The position numbers were made by a program, and so were the translations under genes. Shown one piece after another: positions 49,701 through 63,300 of a DNA stretch of 64,000 nucleotides (positions are counted from its first letter, which is position 1; every line of letters begins with the position of its first letter). This stretch comes from Quillaja saponaria. Its lineage: Eukaryota > Streptophyta > Magnoliopsida > Fabales > Quillajaceae. The stretch spans positions 19,617,422 to 19,681,421 of the forward strand of contig CM055610.1 of assembly GCA_029379385.1 (NCBI GenBank), in the 5' to 3' direction. The notes under the pieces were generated by a model. It did no database searches. It had not been told where the DNA came from and saw only the letters and a program-made list of their open reading frames with translations.

Positions 49701-52700
49701 CTTTCATTCCTTGTAGTTATTAGAGTTCATCAGGTTTTAAAGAGAAAGGAAATATCTTGGCAACGTGGCCATAAAATCAAAGTGTTAAAGGGAGCATGTG
49801 CTGGCTTTCACAAGAACAATGTCTATGCAACCATAGAGTACTTTTTGCTTGAAGGATTTAGAGGGGATGCTGGTGGTAAACTATCTCTCTCTAACATAAA
49901 GTTATCTAATTTGAGTGTACCTATATTTACCCAACTAATTAAACTTTCAAGCTGTTTGGAACAGGAAAAAAAAAAAAAAAAAAGAAAGGAAGAGAAAATG
50001 AAGGTTGAATGATAGATAATGACTTGGTTATGCTTTGAACAATCTTATTTATAATTAATATTTAACTTGGAATTTAGCAATAATACTTATTTCAATTAGC
50101 TTGATTATCTGACTGTTCGTTGGTTCCTCTACTGCTAGGTGATGCCCGGATTATATGTAGGTATGCTATCCATGTGGTTGTTGCTATAAAAAAAAATTAT
50201 CTGCTAAAAGTATATGATCCACCAAATTGATTTTTCGATGAATTTTTTTATTTATTATGACTTCATTTTGGAAGGCCAATCAATATCCCAGATGAGAATG
50301 GCTGCGTCCTTTCTGTGAACTACGAGGATGCAAGTTTGGATATGAATAGCTCTTTATCTTTACCTGTTACTGTGATTGATTCTGGAAAGGTTTGCCATTT
50401 ATTTTTCATTCACACAATGCTCTGACTCAATATCATCTATCTCTCTATTTCTCTCCTGATGGAGTGTTTCATGTGTTAGTGATTTCTAAATCCAAAATCT
50501 GTCTGCAGTGTTTAGCTGTTGAAAGTATTGAATGGGAATACCAACTTGATAAGCAAAGGCAAAAATCTCCTTCTACAATTGACTTGCTTGATGAGAAAAA
50601 TTGTCTACAGTTGGAGGTTAATGGGGTTAGAACTTTTTATTCTTTTCTTTCTCACTATATATCTGTTTGTTGCTTGCTGTCTCTCTTTTCCTTTATTTCT
50701 GTTAATTGAGTAGCTAGCATGCACCCTGATAGGTTGTGAACCAGTGTTTACACCTGCTGTCATTTCTTTAAAGGGGGATTAAGTTTCATTAGAGAAAACT
50801 TAATATCAATTGTCGTCTTTTAAAACCATTTATTTCTTTTGTCGAACAGTAACTATATATTTGTGCCTTAACCTCTATTATTTTTCCAAGGAAGAGAGCA
50901 ATACACAGGTTTCTAAGTGTTCCAGAATTTCACGCAGTCAAATAATTGGTTCCACATTTTATTGTTTATTCCTCTTTCTCTTTACCAAACCTATCTTATT
51001 AGTACTTGTTTCATTGTTTATTCTCTCTTCTCAGGCATTACCTGTTGGTGCTCCAATTCATGCTGGACAAGATCCTCCAAGGGAAATTGTGGCTGTCATC
51101 AGGCCTGCCAATTTTACATCTTCTGGTCCTCCAAAGAACTTGGACCAGAGGTATATTGTGAAGAGCAGTTTAGAGATGTTAATGGAAATGAAATTCATGA
51201 ATGAAGGCAAGGATCGTCAAGAAGCCGCTCATCGTTATTCCTGTCGTGTAACACCATCATCCTGTAAAGCGTTTCATGGTCTATATGTCTTCCCATTGGG
51301 TTGCAAGTTCCCAGATCTATTTAAAAGGGCTGGCGTTTATTTATTTTCTTTTTCTCTTGTAAGAATGGTCAACACTTTTCATTTCATTTCTTTGAAATAT
51401 GATATAGTTTAAAATGTCCCTGATTATGCAGTCTGTTGATTTTGAAAAACTTCAAACAGAATGTGTCAAGTTGTCAAAGTTGCGAGGAAAAAGTGATTGT
51501 GAAACCTTCTCCAAGTATTGGGAAATGGGCACTCTTGAGTGACAAGCAAAGTCCATCCTATAATGTGAGGTACGATCACATTTCTGAGTTGGGTCCTTAG
51601 GTATCATGAATTTTCTAAAAAAAATTTTGTTACAACTCTGTTTCAAATGTCACTTCTTTTTTCCCTTGTGAGTTTATACTAATGTTTCTTTTGTATATGT
51701 TCAACAGACATTTCTGTTTGCATTTTCAGTATCTTCCTTTTTCACACACCAGATTCTTGCAGTTGTACTGCCTTTTCACTTCAGCTTATGCTGTATTATC
51801 TTATTTTCTTATAGATTGACCTTGTTGGGCAGGGTTGGTTCGTGCTTTCCACCTTTCACTATTGCATGTTATGATGTCTATGGAAATCGGATTCGGTTTA
51901 CATCTATTCCCAAAGTGACTATCAAACTTCTTAATGATAAGGATTTTCTTGTTGAAATAAACAAAATGAAGATGGGCCTTTCAAGAAATAAAATGATTTT
52001 AAACATTGAGGTAAAGAAGATATGTCAGCCTTATTCTAATGCAAATGAAGTACATTCACATGTGTTTTGTATTTTACTTGAGTCACCTGATTTTGCAGGA
52101 TGTACTCATTGAAAGTGGTGAATTAGACAGACTCAGGCCAAGCTATAGAGCAAAATTGGTGATTTCTTCACCAGATGATTTATTCTCAATTTCCATTCCC
52201 TGTCAAGGTGGTTTGGATCCATACTGACATTTACTTGAAATTTAAATTTACTTCCTTCATTTTTGCAGTCTGTAAATCAATTTTATTATTTTATTTATTT
52301 TATTCGTGTCAGTTATTCCTGGTTTTATTCACCATGTTGAAATCCAGCCATTAATGTTGCCAAATCAACTGGTTCCAGGCTACGTGATCGAGGAGCTCAT
52401 GTTAGAGGTATGACATATGGTATATGTGAGAGAATAAGAAAACTTTATCTTCTATCTAGGCTAGTTTGATCAGAGGGTTTCTGGTTGCAGTAAAGAAGAG
52501 AGGGAATTTGGGAATCAGGGTTAGAGTTGTGTGATGTTAAAGACATTGGGAAATTGGTGGCTTCAGAAATAGATGTCATACTTGATTGTCATTGAAACTG
52601 ATAGATAATTGAAGAATTCAAATAAAGAGAGAGAAAGTAGAAAGAAACAATAAAAGATTTAACTCCTATAGTCCGGTAATTTGTACCACATATGCCAATT

Positions 52701-55700
52701 TAAATTTTGAGGCTTCGTGTAAATTTAATAAGTATTCTTATATATGTATCATGATTAATCTTTTTCCTTCAAAACCAACGTATCGTCAACATGCATCATC
52801 TTCATTCCAGTCTGGTATTTAATATATAGAAGAAACTCTAATACTGTGTTTTCATACTCATATCAATTCTTTCTAATTTTATGCCAAAAGGCCCGCATGT
52901 CAGCTGCATTTAAAATGAGGTTGAGTTTTGGTCCAAGTACATCGCGTGTGTTAGAATATATAAATGATTGAATTCCTACATGATTTAACACCTGTAATCG
53001 TTTAATGCATTGTATAAGGAGGACAACGTAGTCGGCTCTTACACAATATTTGGTAAAACAAGATAACTGAGCAGTAAGAGACTATCATGTGGGGAGGGGT
53101 AGCATAACACAATTGTATAACTAGTACTGTCTAATACGTTTTATAAGCTTACACTATAATTCCTATAGGATGCGCCAAATTGGCCCTAATATTTTATAGG
53201 CTCTCCTAATTTATCATAACTATCCCTTCATATGTTCTAAAGCTTTTTGATGTTCATATTTGAAAAGAATTAAGTTTGTCCTTGGAAGCTCTATTTGTCA
53301 TAATGCTGAACAAAACTAGATTTATTGATGGACATATACATTGACAAACCTAAGGGACAAGATAATCTGTGATAAATCATAATATGTCTGGATGGTAAGT
53401 TCTTCGCCACATGTTTGATATTGCACTTTCTTGTACTTGGAGGTGCAAGATCGTTGGACTGAAGTCAAGTTTTTTAGAGTTTCTGTTTACCTGGTAAATC
53501 TAATATAGTAGAAGGAATTTTCCAACTGTAAGGCTCACATCTTTGCTTAAAACTTACTCTTCAGATGTTTGATGATTATGGAAATCATGTGCCAAAAGAC
53601 TTGGAGGTTGCTCTGACCGTGGTTGGATTTATGATACAAGATCATACTGGTTTGAAATTCAAGGTCATATTTATTTTCAAACCTCAGAATCAGTTTTAGC
53701 TTATTGTGCATATAGAAGATTTGCACGGGTGAAATCCTGAATGATTATGATCCGGTGTAAACATGCATTGGAATGTTAGAATTTTTCAATATTTTTTTCA
53801 ATATTTTTATGCTTATGTTATTATTTGAATGAGGACAGTGAGGGCAGTGAAATTGTGAATGTGGTGTAACTAGTGTTTTATTATGTAATTTCTGTTATCC
53901 CGTCAAATCTCATCAAAGCATCCTCAAGTAAAATGTGCACTATTAATTTAGTTAATATAAACCCAGAAAATAAAGGATGTACCTTTTGTGAATGAATGTT
54001 GTTTTTGTATAAGATATCTATACTTGAAATGAGTCATTTTTTCTGACTCTACACTGTTATGAACAAGCAAAAGGCATAAGTACGCATAAATCATAATTTA
54101 TATATCAAGCCTTGGTATTACAGACTGTTTTGACTTTTGCATTCCCTAGATTGAGTAGAAGAAAATGATTGGAGCTATCTTCAGTATTCATGCAAATAAA
54201 AACTATAGTTTGTTGCTTCTGTCTTCTTTTATGGGAAAATGTAATATCAAGCAGTGTGTTATTATAAATTTCTCTCTTAAGGTGATTGATGATCATCCTT
54301 TATATGATCTTCCATTTCTATTGCTCATTTGAAACAATAAGCATGTATATGATCTCTTAGTGGAGTATATAGCTTTGATAAGGTGAACATCTGTCATTTA
54401 TGAAATGTGAGTTTCCTGACAAAAAAAAAATTATATCTAGGTGGATGATTATGGAAGAATCAATCTTAGTGGCTTATTGAAAGTGACAGCAGGTTATGGA
54501 GGAAATGGTACGCTCCTTATATAATATTTTCATCAAACAGGGTCGATATTTATTACAAACTCTTCAGATGGCTTGCTAATAACCACCAAAAAAAATTCTC
54601 TTTATTTCCATTGTCGCAATCACCAGCTTCTTCAACTCTGAAAGAGGTTACTCTTTTGCAACCTTTCCTGTATTATGTTTCATATGTAGCATGATAAGTG
54701 TCATGCTTCATCTACTAAGCCAAGGTATTTAGATGATCGATATTAGATACATCTTAATACTGTTGAAGCGTAAATACACCTTACTGCCTAGTGGTCTGAT
54801 TTTGTATTCTGGCCTGCAGCATCACTTTCCATTTTCGCCAAAAATAAAATTGTTTTCAAGCAAGAGATTCAAACTGTAAAAAGGGAGCTGAGAATTGCAT
54901 CAAAGGTTGGTAATGGTATTCTTGTACTTCCAGTTCTCTTTATTATTTGTGTTTCGTCATGCCTTTTTTTAAAAGAATATGTATAATATAGGTACCTGAT
55001 AGTTGTTCTGCTAATGGTCAATTGGAAAACATCATTATTGAAGTTGTTGATCCTGATGGAAATATTGATGTGAATATTCATCATGAAGAAAAATGCGGCC
55101 GGTCTCATATGCTTACAATCAAGTCAGAGTGTTACCAGACAGAAGATTCCATCCGGTACACATTCAAGCACGGGCGTTGCGTTGTTCCTTCTATACCCGT
55201 CCCAGTAAATGAAGGGATTTTTTGCTTCGAAGCTGCTCACTCCTCTCAACCTGAGCTACTTCTGCTTGTTAAGGTTGTAACAACTTTGACTTCATTTTTC
55301 ATTGTGAAGATCTATATTGATTCTTGTTGGTTTTTATGTGCAGGTTCCAGTTATCAAAGCTCCAAAAATCGAATACAGTGATAATCAGTCACCATTTTCA
55401 GAAAAAAGTCTCTTGCTGCTCCAGAACTCTCCATCCTTTAAGCAAGAAGGAAACTTAATGGTGTCCTTTGTGAATAACGAGAAGGTTGTGATTACTTCTA
55501 GGGTTTTGAATGTCCCTTTTGAAAATGATTATTAACATATAGCTTTTTATTCTCCTGATAGGGATAGAGAATAATTCAATTCATTTTGATTTTGTCAATC
55601 TTTACCCTTTTTGAGTATGCAAAATTGACCGTGTGTCCTACTTTTGCTCAAAAGATATTCCATCACGTGTCTGAACTAGAGTCCTATGTATCTGGATGTT

Positions 55701-58551
55701 TCTATGTGCAGGAACTTGAGGATAGCATCTGCAGGACTGGTGAGCGCATCGGAAAGGTGGAAAAGGAACTTAATAGGCTTTACATTGAGAAGGAAAAGAT
55801 TGAACAAAAAATATCTACTCTGCAAGGTTTAGACATACTTCTAGTCTATCTCACAAGCAATTCTAGAAAAAAAAAAAAATTTATTTATTTCCCAATACAT
55901 CTCTTTCTATCCTTGAGACGTGTATGGTCATGAGCTGGTATGTGGCTATGTGTGCGTGCATGGCTGTATCACAATGATAATAATAGATAGATAAAGGGGT
56001 TGATTGTTGTTATATGTCTTACTGTGCCAGCTACTCTTGAGCCTAATCTGTCAAGTAAAGAAAACTACCTGTCCACCAAAGAGGAACTGATGAAGCGAAT
56101 TGAAGGAATGGATAACACTGTAGCTGCTGTTCTATGGAGACTTCATAAATCTCCAACACCTATGTCACAGAACAGCTTCAAGGATGATGTGGTTGGCCTG
56201 GTTGCTCTTCTTGGTACAGTTCGTACCCATAAGCTTAGCAGGTCTGATTTTCTTGCCCCACCTTTTTGCCTTAACTGATGTACAAATGGTGTACATCTTC
56301 CTTCTAGTAATATCTGTTTTACCCGTATGCAGAATTTTAGCAGAGTACCTGGGTGAAGATAAAATGCTTGCTGTCATTTGTAGAACGTTTGCAGCTGCTG
56401 GTGCTTTTGAGAAGTACAAACAAAATGGTGAAGTTGATAAAGGGCTTGCTCTCCATGCTGAAGCAGCTGCACTTGGAAAAGCTATAAATTGCCGATTCCT
56501 TGTCATATGCCTTGAAGATTTAAGGTATAGAGAGTTCCTAAATATGGCAATTTCTGTTTTTGCAATTATCCTTTCTAATGAAATAATTATGAGAAGGATA
56601 ACAATTAAATTTTAACATCTTTATTGGAAAATTCTCATCCTGTGAGACACTTCATAGTTATGCAATTGTTTGATAGGCCTTACAGAGGGGGCTGTGAAGG
56701 CAGTGACCCTCAGGGGAAGCTGGCATTGCCAAATCCCACCTTGCCAGATGGGAATACTCCAGTAGGATTCTTGGGGTATGCAGTTAATATGATTGACCTG
56801 GACGTCCATCACTTGGGCACACAGGCAGCTTCAGGCTATGGTCTTCGAGAGACAGTACTCTTTAGTCTGTTCAGGAAGCTCCATGTTTATGAAACCAGGT
56901 TCCATATGATGGCTGCTTGTGCCTGCGTGGAAGATGGTGCTGTATCACTGGATGGTGGGATTTTAAGAGAAAGTGGAATAATCTCTCTTGGTTATGGGTA
57001 TAGTCCCTCACTCTCTCTGCCTATCCCCTTCTGAGTGTCATTTGGTTGTTTTTCTCTTAGTAATGTTTGAGAGCCATATCAATAGGATGCATGCATGTTT
57101 TTTTTCATCCTTTTTCTTTTTCTGTTTTAGGGCAGAAGGGTGCTAGTTCTGCATTGAAAATCTCGTAAAAACTGCATATTTAGACATTGTATTAGGTATC
57201 AGTGAAGGTTGTATTAGTGGTGTTTCTTCCCTTTCATCCCCAATCTGGCCATAAAATTAGTTGGCTGTGATTGCTCAAGAAAGCCATATATATTATCTTA
57301 CCTAAGGTTAAATTGCAAGATCCTGTATGATATACTAAAAAAAATAAAAAAATTTGTCTTTTCAAACTTGGTTTCCTTTGGAGTTATCAAGTAGCATTTA
57401 CATGCGTTTAGGCTCAAGACTAACGCTAGTTTAGCTGTCTTTTCAATTTATTTCAGAATAACCGTAGTTTCAAATTTTCAATAAACCTTGTGAGGTCAGA
57501 TAGCCTTAGTCACTGACAATGATGGTTATCCAAATATGACCCTGAACAACTCAATTCTCATTTCAACTCAACTAAGCCTTAAATCCCAAACAATTTACAA
57601 CTCAATTCTGATTTTACTTTTTCTAATATGATGAAGATATCGGTATAACCTGCTAAATTTTGGTCAGCTACATGATAAATTTCTAGAATATGTAATTGAA
57701 AATTTCCAAATTGTAAACGGTCGGGTTAATACTGAAGTAGTTTCACAAGTAAACAGATTGAAAAAGAAAAGTGCTATTAGCTTGGAGATGTGATTCTTTT
57801 CAGCTTATTTGCTATTTCTTTGCAAGTTAGTGTTGATTGTCATCAAAGGGTGGGTTCACACTCCATAGGAAGGAAAATGAGAAATTGACCATTTATGTTA
57901 TGGTTGCTTTTACCATGATCCATGCAGATAATTCAAACAATTGTTGTATATCTCTTCATGAATTACATAATAATTAATGTCTATCCTACCTTAGTTTTTC
58001 ATCACATTGATGAATTCTTTCTTCATTAAGTGGCATCATCTTTGTTATATGAACTAGTGGGAAAAGTTCCACGGTGGGGAATATAGTGACAAGATGCATA
58101 CCACTAGGCAAAAGATGCATTTGGGTTACATGCATGTATATAATAATAGAGCATAGACTCATTTGCTAGACTCCTTGCCTTGTGACACTTGACATTGGAT
58201 ATCTCTAATGTAGATAATCTTTGTATGCCTTTCTGCATATTTTCAAACAATATCAATATCTTTTTGGACTGGATATGATGAGTATTGTCCACTGGTGGAA
58301 TATAAGGATTGTGTAAACTGGTTATTGATTCTGCTTCCAGGAACCCTGAAATATGTTTCCCGTTGAAGCTCCCTTCGGCAGAGAGAGAAACCATGATGCA
58401 GATTGAAGAACAAAAGTCTTCATTGAGAAGAGTCATTGATGTGATAGGAAAGTTGAATAAATCCCGTGAAAAAGATTTAAAGAAGTTCAAGAAAAGAAGC
58501 AGCAAGTATCGGAAGCTCATGGACAATATGAAGCCTGTGTTTAGATCATGA
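40735..58551 (+). CDS. GMI1: GMI1/SMCHD1-like protein: GHKL ATPase plus SMC hinge (37 coding exons)
   Basis: The spliced product is about 1,574 residues, close to Arabidopsis GMI1 (about 1,600). All exon joints keep one frame from ATG 40735 to TGA 58549-58551. An N-terminal GHKL-type ATPase head, a long beta-rich middle region and a C-terminal coiled coil with an SMC hinge appear in the order known for animal SMCHD1 and plant GMI1 (GAMMA-IRRADIATION AND MITOMYCIN C INDUCED 1). GMI1 acts in the nucleus and promotes homologous recombination in somatic DNA repair; the name here rests on domain order and length. The exon lists and motifs are given in the three module entries. The gene lies head-to-tail with DMS3, a smaller hinge protein, on the same strand. 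Its first coding intron holds a truncated SINE. An apparent frameshift near 51450 disappears when the acceptor at 51458-51459 is used. The leader is spliced, with a non-coding first exon ending at 40088. Confidence 0.9.
41300..41401 (+). mobile_element. 5'-truncated SINE copy in the first GMI1 coding intron
   Basis: About 100 bases, from TTTGCAAAAATGTAAGGG to GTGAGCCCTTTT, align almost base for base with the 3' part of the full-length SINE at 63597-63775, including CATGTGCGCCCACCCTCC, CCGCAATAGC and TTTGTGCACCG. The tRNA-like head with the A and B boxes is missing. No clear target duplication was found. Confidence 0.8.
42911..43048 (+). repeat. Two tandem copies of a 68-70-bp unit in GMI1 intron 5
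   Basis: Unit 1 (42911-42980) and unit 2 (42981-43048) share GGATTTGAACTTG at the start and TTGGTGCCACTAGGC, TTGTGGA-like text and GATACTTG at the end. GGATTTGAACTTGTGACCT resembles sequence often seen in tRNA-derived or other dispersed plant repeats. Confidence 0.65.
43698..43713 (+). repeat. Homopolymer of 16 C followed by an AC-rich stretch
   Basis: Sixteen consecutive C in GMI1 intron 5, followed by ACCCACACACATGCACACA. It is length-unstable and intronic. Confidence 0.9.
48145..55484 (+). other. GMI1: GMI1-like module 2: beta-rich middle region (coding exons 15-32)
   Basis: Exons: 48145-48235, 48337-48371, 49232-49307, 49378-49560, 49717-49875, 50139-50160, 50275-50389, 50509-50625, 51035-51358, 51460-51569, 51833-52010, 52099-52207, 52313-52407, 53565-53663, 54441-54507, 54820-54905, 54992-55273 and 55344-55484. 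One exon is only 22 nt (50139-50160). The encoded segments repeat an immunoglobulin-like flavour: FHGLYVFPL with AGVYLFSFSL, then VGSCFPPFTIACYDVYGN, and later ELMLEMFDDYGNHV. These resemble the repeated beta-sandwich modules between ATPase and hinge in SMCHD1-type proteins. No catalytic motif is expected or seen in this part. Confidence 0.82.
55712..58551 (+). other. GMI1: GMI1-like module 3: coiled coil and SMC hinge (coding exons 33-37)
   Basis: Exons: 55712-55826, 56031-56241, 56333-56524, 56677-56997 and 58341-58551. Exon 33 encodes a coiled coil (ERIGKVEKELNRLYIEKEKI). Exons 34-36 form the hinge: DDVVGLVALLGTV, ILAEYLGEDKMLAVICRTF, AINCRFLVICLEDLRPYRGG, TPVGFLGYAVNMIDLD, ASGYGLRETVLFSLFRKLHV and DGAVSLDGG. 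The hinge resembles DMS3 closely, including VGFLGYAVNMI and GYGLRETV. The last exon adds a basic helix ending KPVFRS. Hinges of this kind mediate dimerisation and nucleic-acid contact in related proteins. Confidence 0.88.
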
Positions 58552-60311
58552 TGCACACTGAAGAGAGGACATCATGATTGAGGATGATCAGTTGTGAGGA
58601 GAGGTAATAAACTCCACTGAAGTTCAAGAATTGATGAAACTCGAGTTCATGGAATAGGAGCATGGGGCAGCTCAAATATTTCTTAGGCTTGTTAATTCAG
58701 AAATGAAAGTTTTATTCATCGAATGCAATGTCTTTTATGAAATGTCAGTCAAATTTCTAACTGCTTGCAAGTTATTTAAACAACGACAAACTTTGAAGAA
58801 AGCAAGAATGTATAAAACATGCATTCTCTAATCTGTACATATGACATTTGTTCCTTCTAATCTTGCTCTCAATGGAAAAAACCAGCACATTATCTCAGAC
58901 TCTTTTGCTCGCTTCAATGGTCTGTTTGGTGACTCCTAAAATCCCTGTCCGTAGTAATCTTCTAATTCTCTCTGTCAAAGATGATGGTAAGACAGCTTAT
59001 GTAGAATATTGGTAGGTCTACGTGAAAATCTAGGATGAGTGTCAAATATGCTTAGAACAGCATATAAAAGGAGAATCAGAGTTGAAGGCATTTGTTTCGT
59101 AGAAAAACACTTTTAGTTTACTATCTCCAAATGATTATATCAAGATCAACTACAATGAGTTATGATGTTTTGATTTGATGATTGAAAAACAAAATTTTCC
59201 AAACGAGACATTTTAGAAAACTTCATGTTTACCATCTCCAAAAGATTAGATCGTGAACAACTATAATGAGCCTATGATGTTTTGTTTGGAGGATTTGAAA
59301 AGCAGTTTCCAAATGAGAGATATTAGTGTGTCAAGACAGTGAATATGAGAGAGCTAAATTTAAGAAGTTTTTTTGTTAAGAATATTTGTTGTAACTATTC
59401 ATGGGTGATGCATAATATTAAGGGGATAGAGTAACGTATATATATATCAATATTTTTATTAAAAAAAGTACTGATAATTGTTAAGATATACTTTTTTCCC
59501 ACTCCTAAAATATTATAAAAATTATCATTATTGTATCTATGAATGTTATTATCTAAAAAATGACATTATCACATAGCATTCCATAGAAAAAAAATAATTT
59601 AATATCTTTTTCTGAGGTTATAAATTTGGTTTGAGAAAGATTACAAACAACATTTAAACAATTATACAAAATTGGTCAAAATTATTTATATTTACTTCAA
59701 TTTTTTTATATCAAAAATAAAAGTTATTCCTACTTAATTCCAGTCTATTTAGGAATGATAATGTCAACTTACAGGTATTCTACTTTCACAATTGATAAAA
59801 AAAAAAATAAGAACATAATATTTTATATTCATTACTGATACACAAATATAAAAATATCAGTTTCGTGATAAATTTGTCATATCTATTATATATATTTTAT
59901 AATCTTATTAAAAAATAAAAATACTCAATTAAATTAATATTTTATTTTATTTTTAAATGATAATTTTTATCTTATTATCATAAAATAAATAAATAAGAAA
60001 TTATAATATTTTATCTAATTTTATTTACTCGTGGATCCTGCTGAAGACGGATATGAATAAAGGCTAAAGATTGGATACGATTTTACCAATCACGCTACAC
60101 AACCGCCAATTGCCATCACTGCCGTCAAATTCGTTGGGACAAAAAGGAAAAAGGTTTCCTTTCATGAATATAGTTTGGCGGCTCCTCCGTGTAGAGGTCA
60201 AAGTTGAGCCTACACAACTCTGTCCTTTTGTACTGCCTTGGATAGAAACGGGAATTTCAGATTCCTGAGAGAGAAAGAAGGCAAAGTGAGGCAGTCAAAC
60301 CCAACTCAGCT
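58552..60311. other. Intergenic between the GMI1-like gene and DMS3
   Basis: This 1.76-kb spacer holds the 3' UTR of the GMI1-like gene, a tandem duplication at 59111-59330, and then very AT-rich sequence (59350-60030). A short promoter-leader region of higher GC (60030-60311) precedes the DMS3 start. No gene is supported. Confidence 0.65.
59111..59330. repeat. Direct tandem duplication with a 110-bp period
   Basis: Two copies, 59111-59220 and 59221-59330, keep the same order of blocks: a TTTA-C-ATCTCCAAA start, AGATTA/GATTAT, GAACAACTA or GATCAACTA, CAATGAG/TAATGAG, TATGATGTTTTG and TTTCCAAA-GAGA. They are clearly diverged. Confidence 0.7.
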
Positions 60312-63300
60312 ATGTTCCAACCCAGCAACCAGGTGCTCTTTGCATATCTAATTTTCATTTGTTTGGTTTCCAAGAAAATGCAAGAAAAAGAACAGTAGTT
60401 ATTTGTAATTGCGCTTTGGTTTGGGTAAATTTGATACTGGCCTGGAAAGATTTCGTGGTTGTTTTATTCTCTTTCTCACACATTTCTTACTAACATTATG
60501 GCTTTTAATGCATGACTGATTAGTGATTTCTCATCGTAGGAAAGCTTCAATTGCTCAAATAAAACTTCAATTATATGTCTTGATTGTTTTCTATATTTGT
60601 TAAATTTTATTTGCATTTTGGGTTAATCCAAAGGGAGATCATGTTTCAGGTAGTTGCTGGAAAGCTTAAGAATTATGAACAGTAGTATTTATTCTGCAAT
60701 TTTGAATTTAATGTTCCGTAAATACTTGATTTTGAGATCTATTTTTTTATTATCACTAGTTATTAACCTGTGCCTTTTGTGCAAGAAACAATTGAAACGA
60801 TTTGAAATAATAAAGTTAACTCTCACTTCTTATTTATACTTGATTTATAATGTAAAAATAAAAAGAAGTAAAGAATTTACTTGTATAAATCTTATTGATA
60901 GAAAAAAAATAAATATAAATTTAATGAATAAAACTAAATATTAATAAACCAACCATTTGTATAAATATGGTTAACTCATATAAATAAAATATATCATTTT
61001 GTTCCAAATAAAAAGGTTAAGTATCAATCCATATGAAAATGAGTGAACTACAGATAATAATAAATAAGTTATATAATTAAGAAAATAGTAACTTACATGC
61101 TCATACACAATATCTGAGAATTAATGAACTTTCATAATGAAAATTATGTAGAAAGGATTAATTACATTATTATCGTCATTTTTTCCCATCTCAATTAGAG
61201 TCGAATAGTCAAAACATCTAAGATGTATGATCGGTTAAAGTTATATGTGTATTCTCTGGTTGGCCTGATATTTTGGGTGAGAAACTGTTTATTCTTTCGG
61301 TTGGCTCACCCGGTCTACTTATAAACACATTTATTATTGGTTGTATATAATACACTAAATCATTCCTAGTTTCCTATAACAACAATCAACATTCTCTTAT
61401 TTTGAACCCTAACCTCTGCCTCCCCCAATCTGCTTGCTACTTCGTCCCTCTTATCCTCTTGCTCTGTCTCAAACAATTACTTATCCTCTGACTCTCAAGC
61501 CTGCAACCTCTGTCTCTCTTCCCGTCAATTTCTGTTTTGCAATTGCAGTCCTTGAAGTCTGAAGAGTTGAAGACCATCTTGCTTATTGAATTGGCTTGGT
61601 TTGTGTACAACAATACTTTGGTGCTGAAGATTGTCTATCTACTAATTTCAGGTAGCATTTTCAGAGTTGAATATGATAGAATTGAGTTTAAATGTAGCAA
61701 TTTAGGAATTGTGATATTTGGTTGATTTTTATTTTTTTGATGATGGGTTGTTTGCTCTCATCATAAATTTCTGATATGCATCTTGAATATCTTCTCTTTT
61801 TGGGAAAATTTTCACCCCTTACTTTCTCATCATCTTTTCAGAAATTCAACCTGCTCCATGATCTACCTTTTAACCTCATGATACATTAGACAATCGCTTT
61901 CAACATCAACACCACAACAGATTTACCCTTCCCGGTTCCTCAACCCTTTGTTACAGCTTAAACAAAGAGAAACCTTGAAAATGGAATTGGATAGTTGGCT
62001 TTCATCCCCTTCTTAGCCTCCTGCATGGTTGTTTCTTATCCCGTTTGATCTTTGTTAGGTTCTGCGAAAGGTCAGAGCTCTGAAAAATTGGGGTAGTTAA
62101 GTTTAGTTTGAGGGATTTTGGGTTTTTTTCTTCCCATCGATATGTGGAGGAGTTATTGGAGAAGAGAGAGATATTGAATTCTTACTTTCCTCGCCTAACC
62201 AATCAGTAAAGAGGCAACATTATCAAGCCTACACTTTCTCCATGAGTACAGTAAGAATGAACAATTTCACACAAGAGACTGGAATGCATACTGACTACAG
62301 TGAGACATTTGTCAATGTACAATGATACCACACCTTACAGTTAGAAAATCCGGTCTAAGTATATTTTAGTAGATTAGTGGATACCTAAAAGAAGATAGTA
62401 AATAGTATTACTAAAGAATTACGAGTACAGACCAGGCACACATTGTATTGACCGGAATAGCTATAGTAAAGACTCTATAGAGAGCTGAAGAAAATGAGAG
62501 GGCTAGAAACTGAAGGTGGCAAAGTTGCTGTAAATTTACAGTTCTGGAGTTACTTGCCATTAAACAAAGTTGGCATTGCGCTTCCATGTTGTCTGTGATA
62601 TCATCCCTAGAATCTTTTTCTCCCCTATTTGTTCAAAATGTAACACTATTGGGAAAGAGCCAAACCTTATGGCTGTATCTGTTACAAGTGGTTATTTATT
62701 TATTTATTTTTATTGCAATCTTAGTAAATGAGTGATTCAGTTCATCAGTATTCACAAAAAGTTATGATCACACCTTCAAATACTTTATGCCATAAAATTC
62801 GTGGTAGCAGCTTAAATTTGTATGTATTTATGTATGTAAAATATAAAATACACAGGGACATTTATGTGCTTCAATATCAAGTAAAGAAAAAAATAAGCTA
62901 GAAAGTTTATTTTTATGATCAAATGAGCAATCCTATTGTTTTATTTTTTTTTTCTTTTTCATTATTTTTTTAGTTGGCCCACATGTATATGGGTGGTAAG
63001 TTGTGTTTTTACTGAAGAAATAAAGATTTTCCTATGTGCTATCATTATCTCTTGTTATATTGTTTCAAAAGAATATATGGCAACATTAAATAACCCTCTA
63101 TTGAAGCAGCTATCAATTCATGCAAACTAGTTATCTATCCAGCATTCATCAGACTTGATGCAAGTTGACGCGAATGAAATGTCTATAGTTGCAAGGGACA
63201 AAGGATTTTCACAAGCGGAATCAATCATCCAAGTTTCTCAGGTTTTCACATTCTATTGCTGCTTTAACATTTACTTTTATTGATTTTGTCAATGAGAAAG

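Noticed and set aside
50891..50908. Possible 18-nt in-frame microexon (EESNTQ) in the GMI1-like gene
   Set aside because: Splice-like borders exist, but exon 22 joined directly to exon 23 already gives the family-typical VNG-ALPVGAPIHAG joint, so the microexon is not needed.
51432..51569. Apparent +1 frameshift in the GMI1-like gene near the A5 run at 51445-51449
   Set aside because: It arises only if the acceptor at 51431 is used. The acceptor CAAACAG ending at 51459 gives the correct frame (NVSSCQSCEEKVIVK) in phase, so no insertion is needed.
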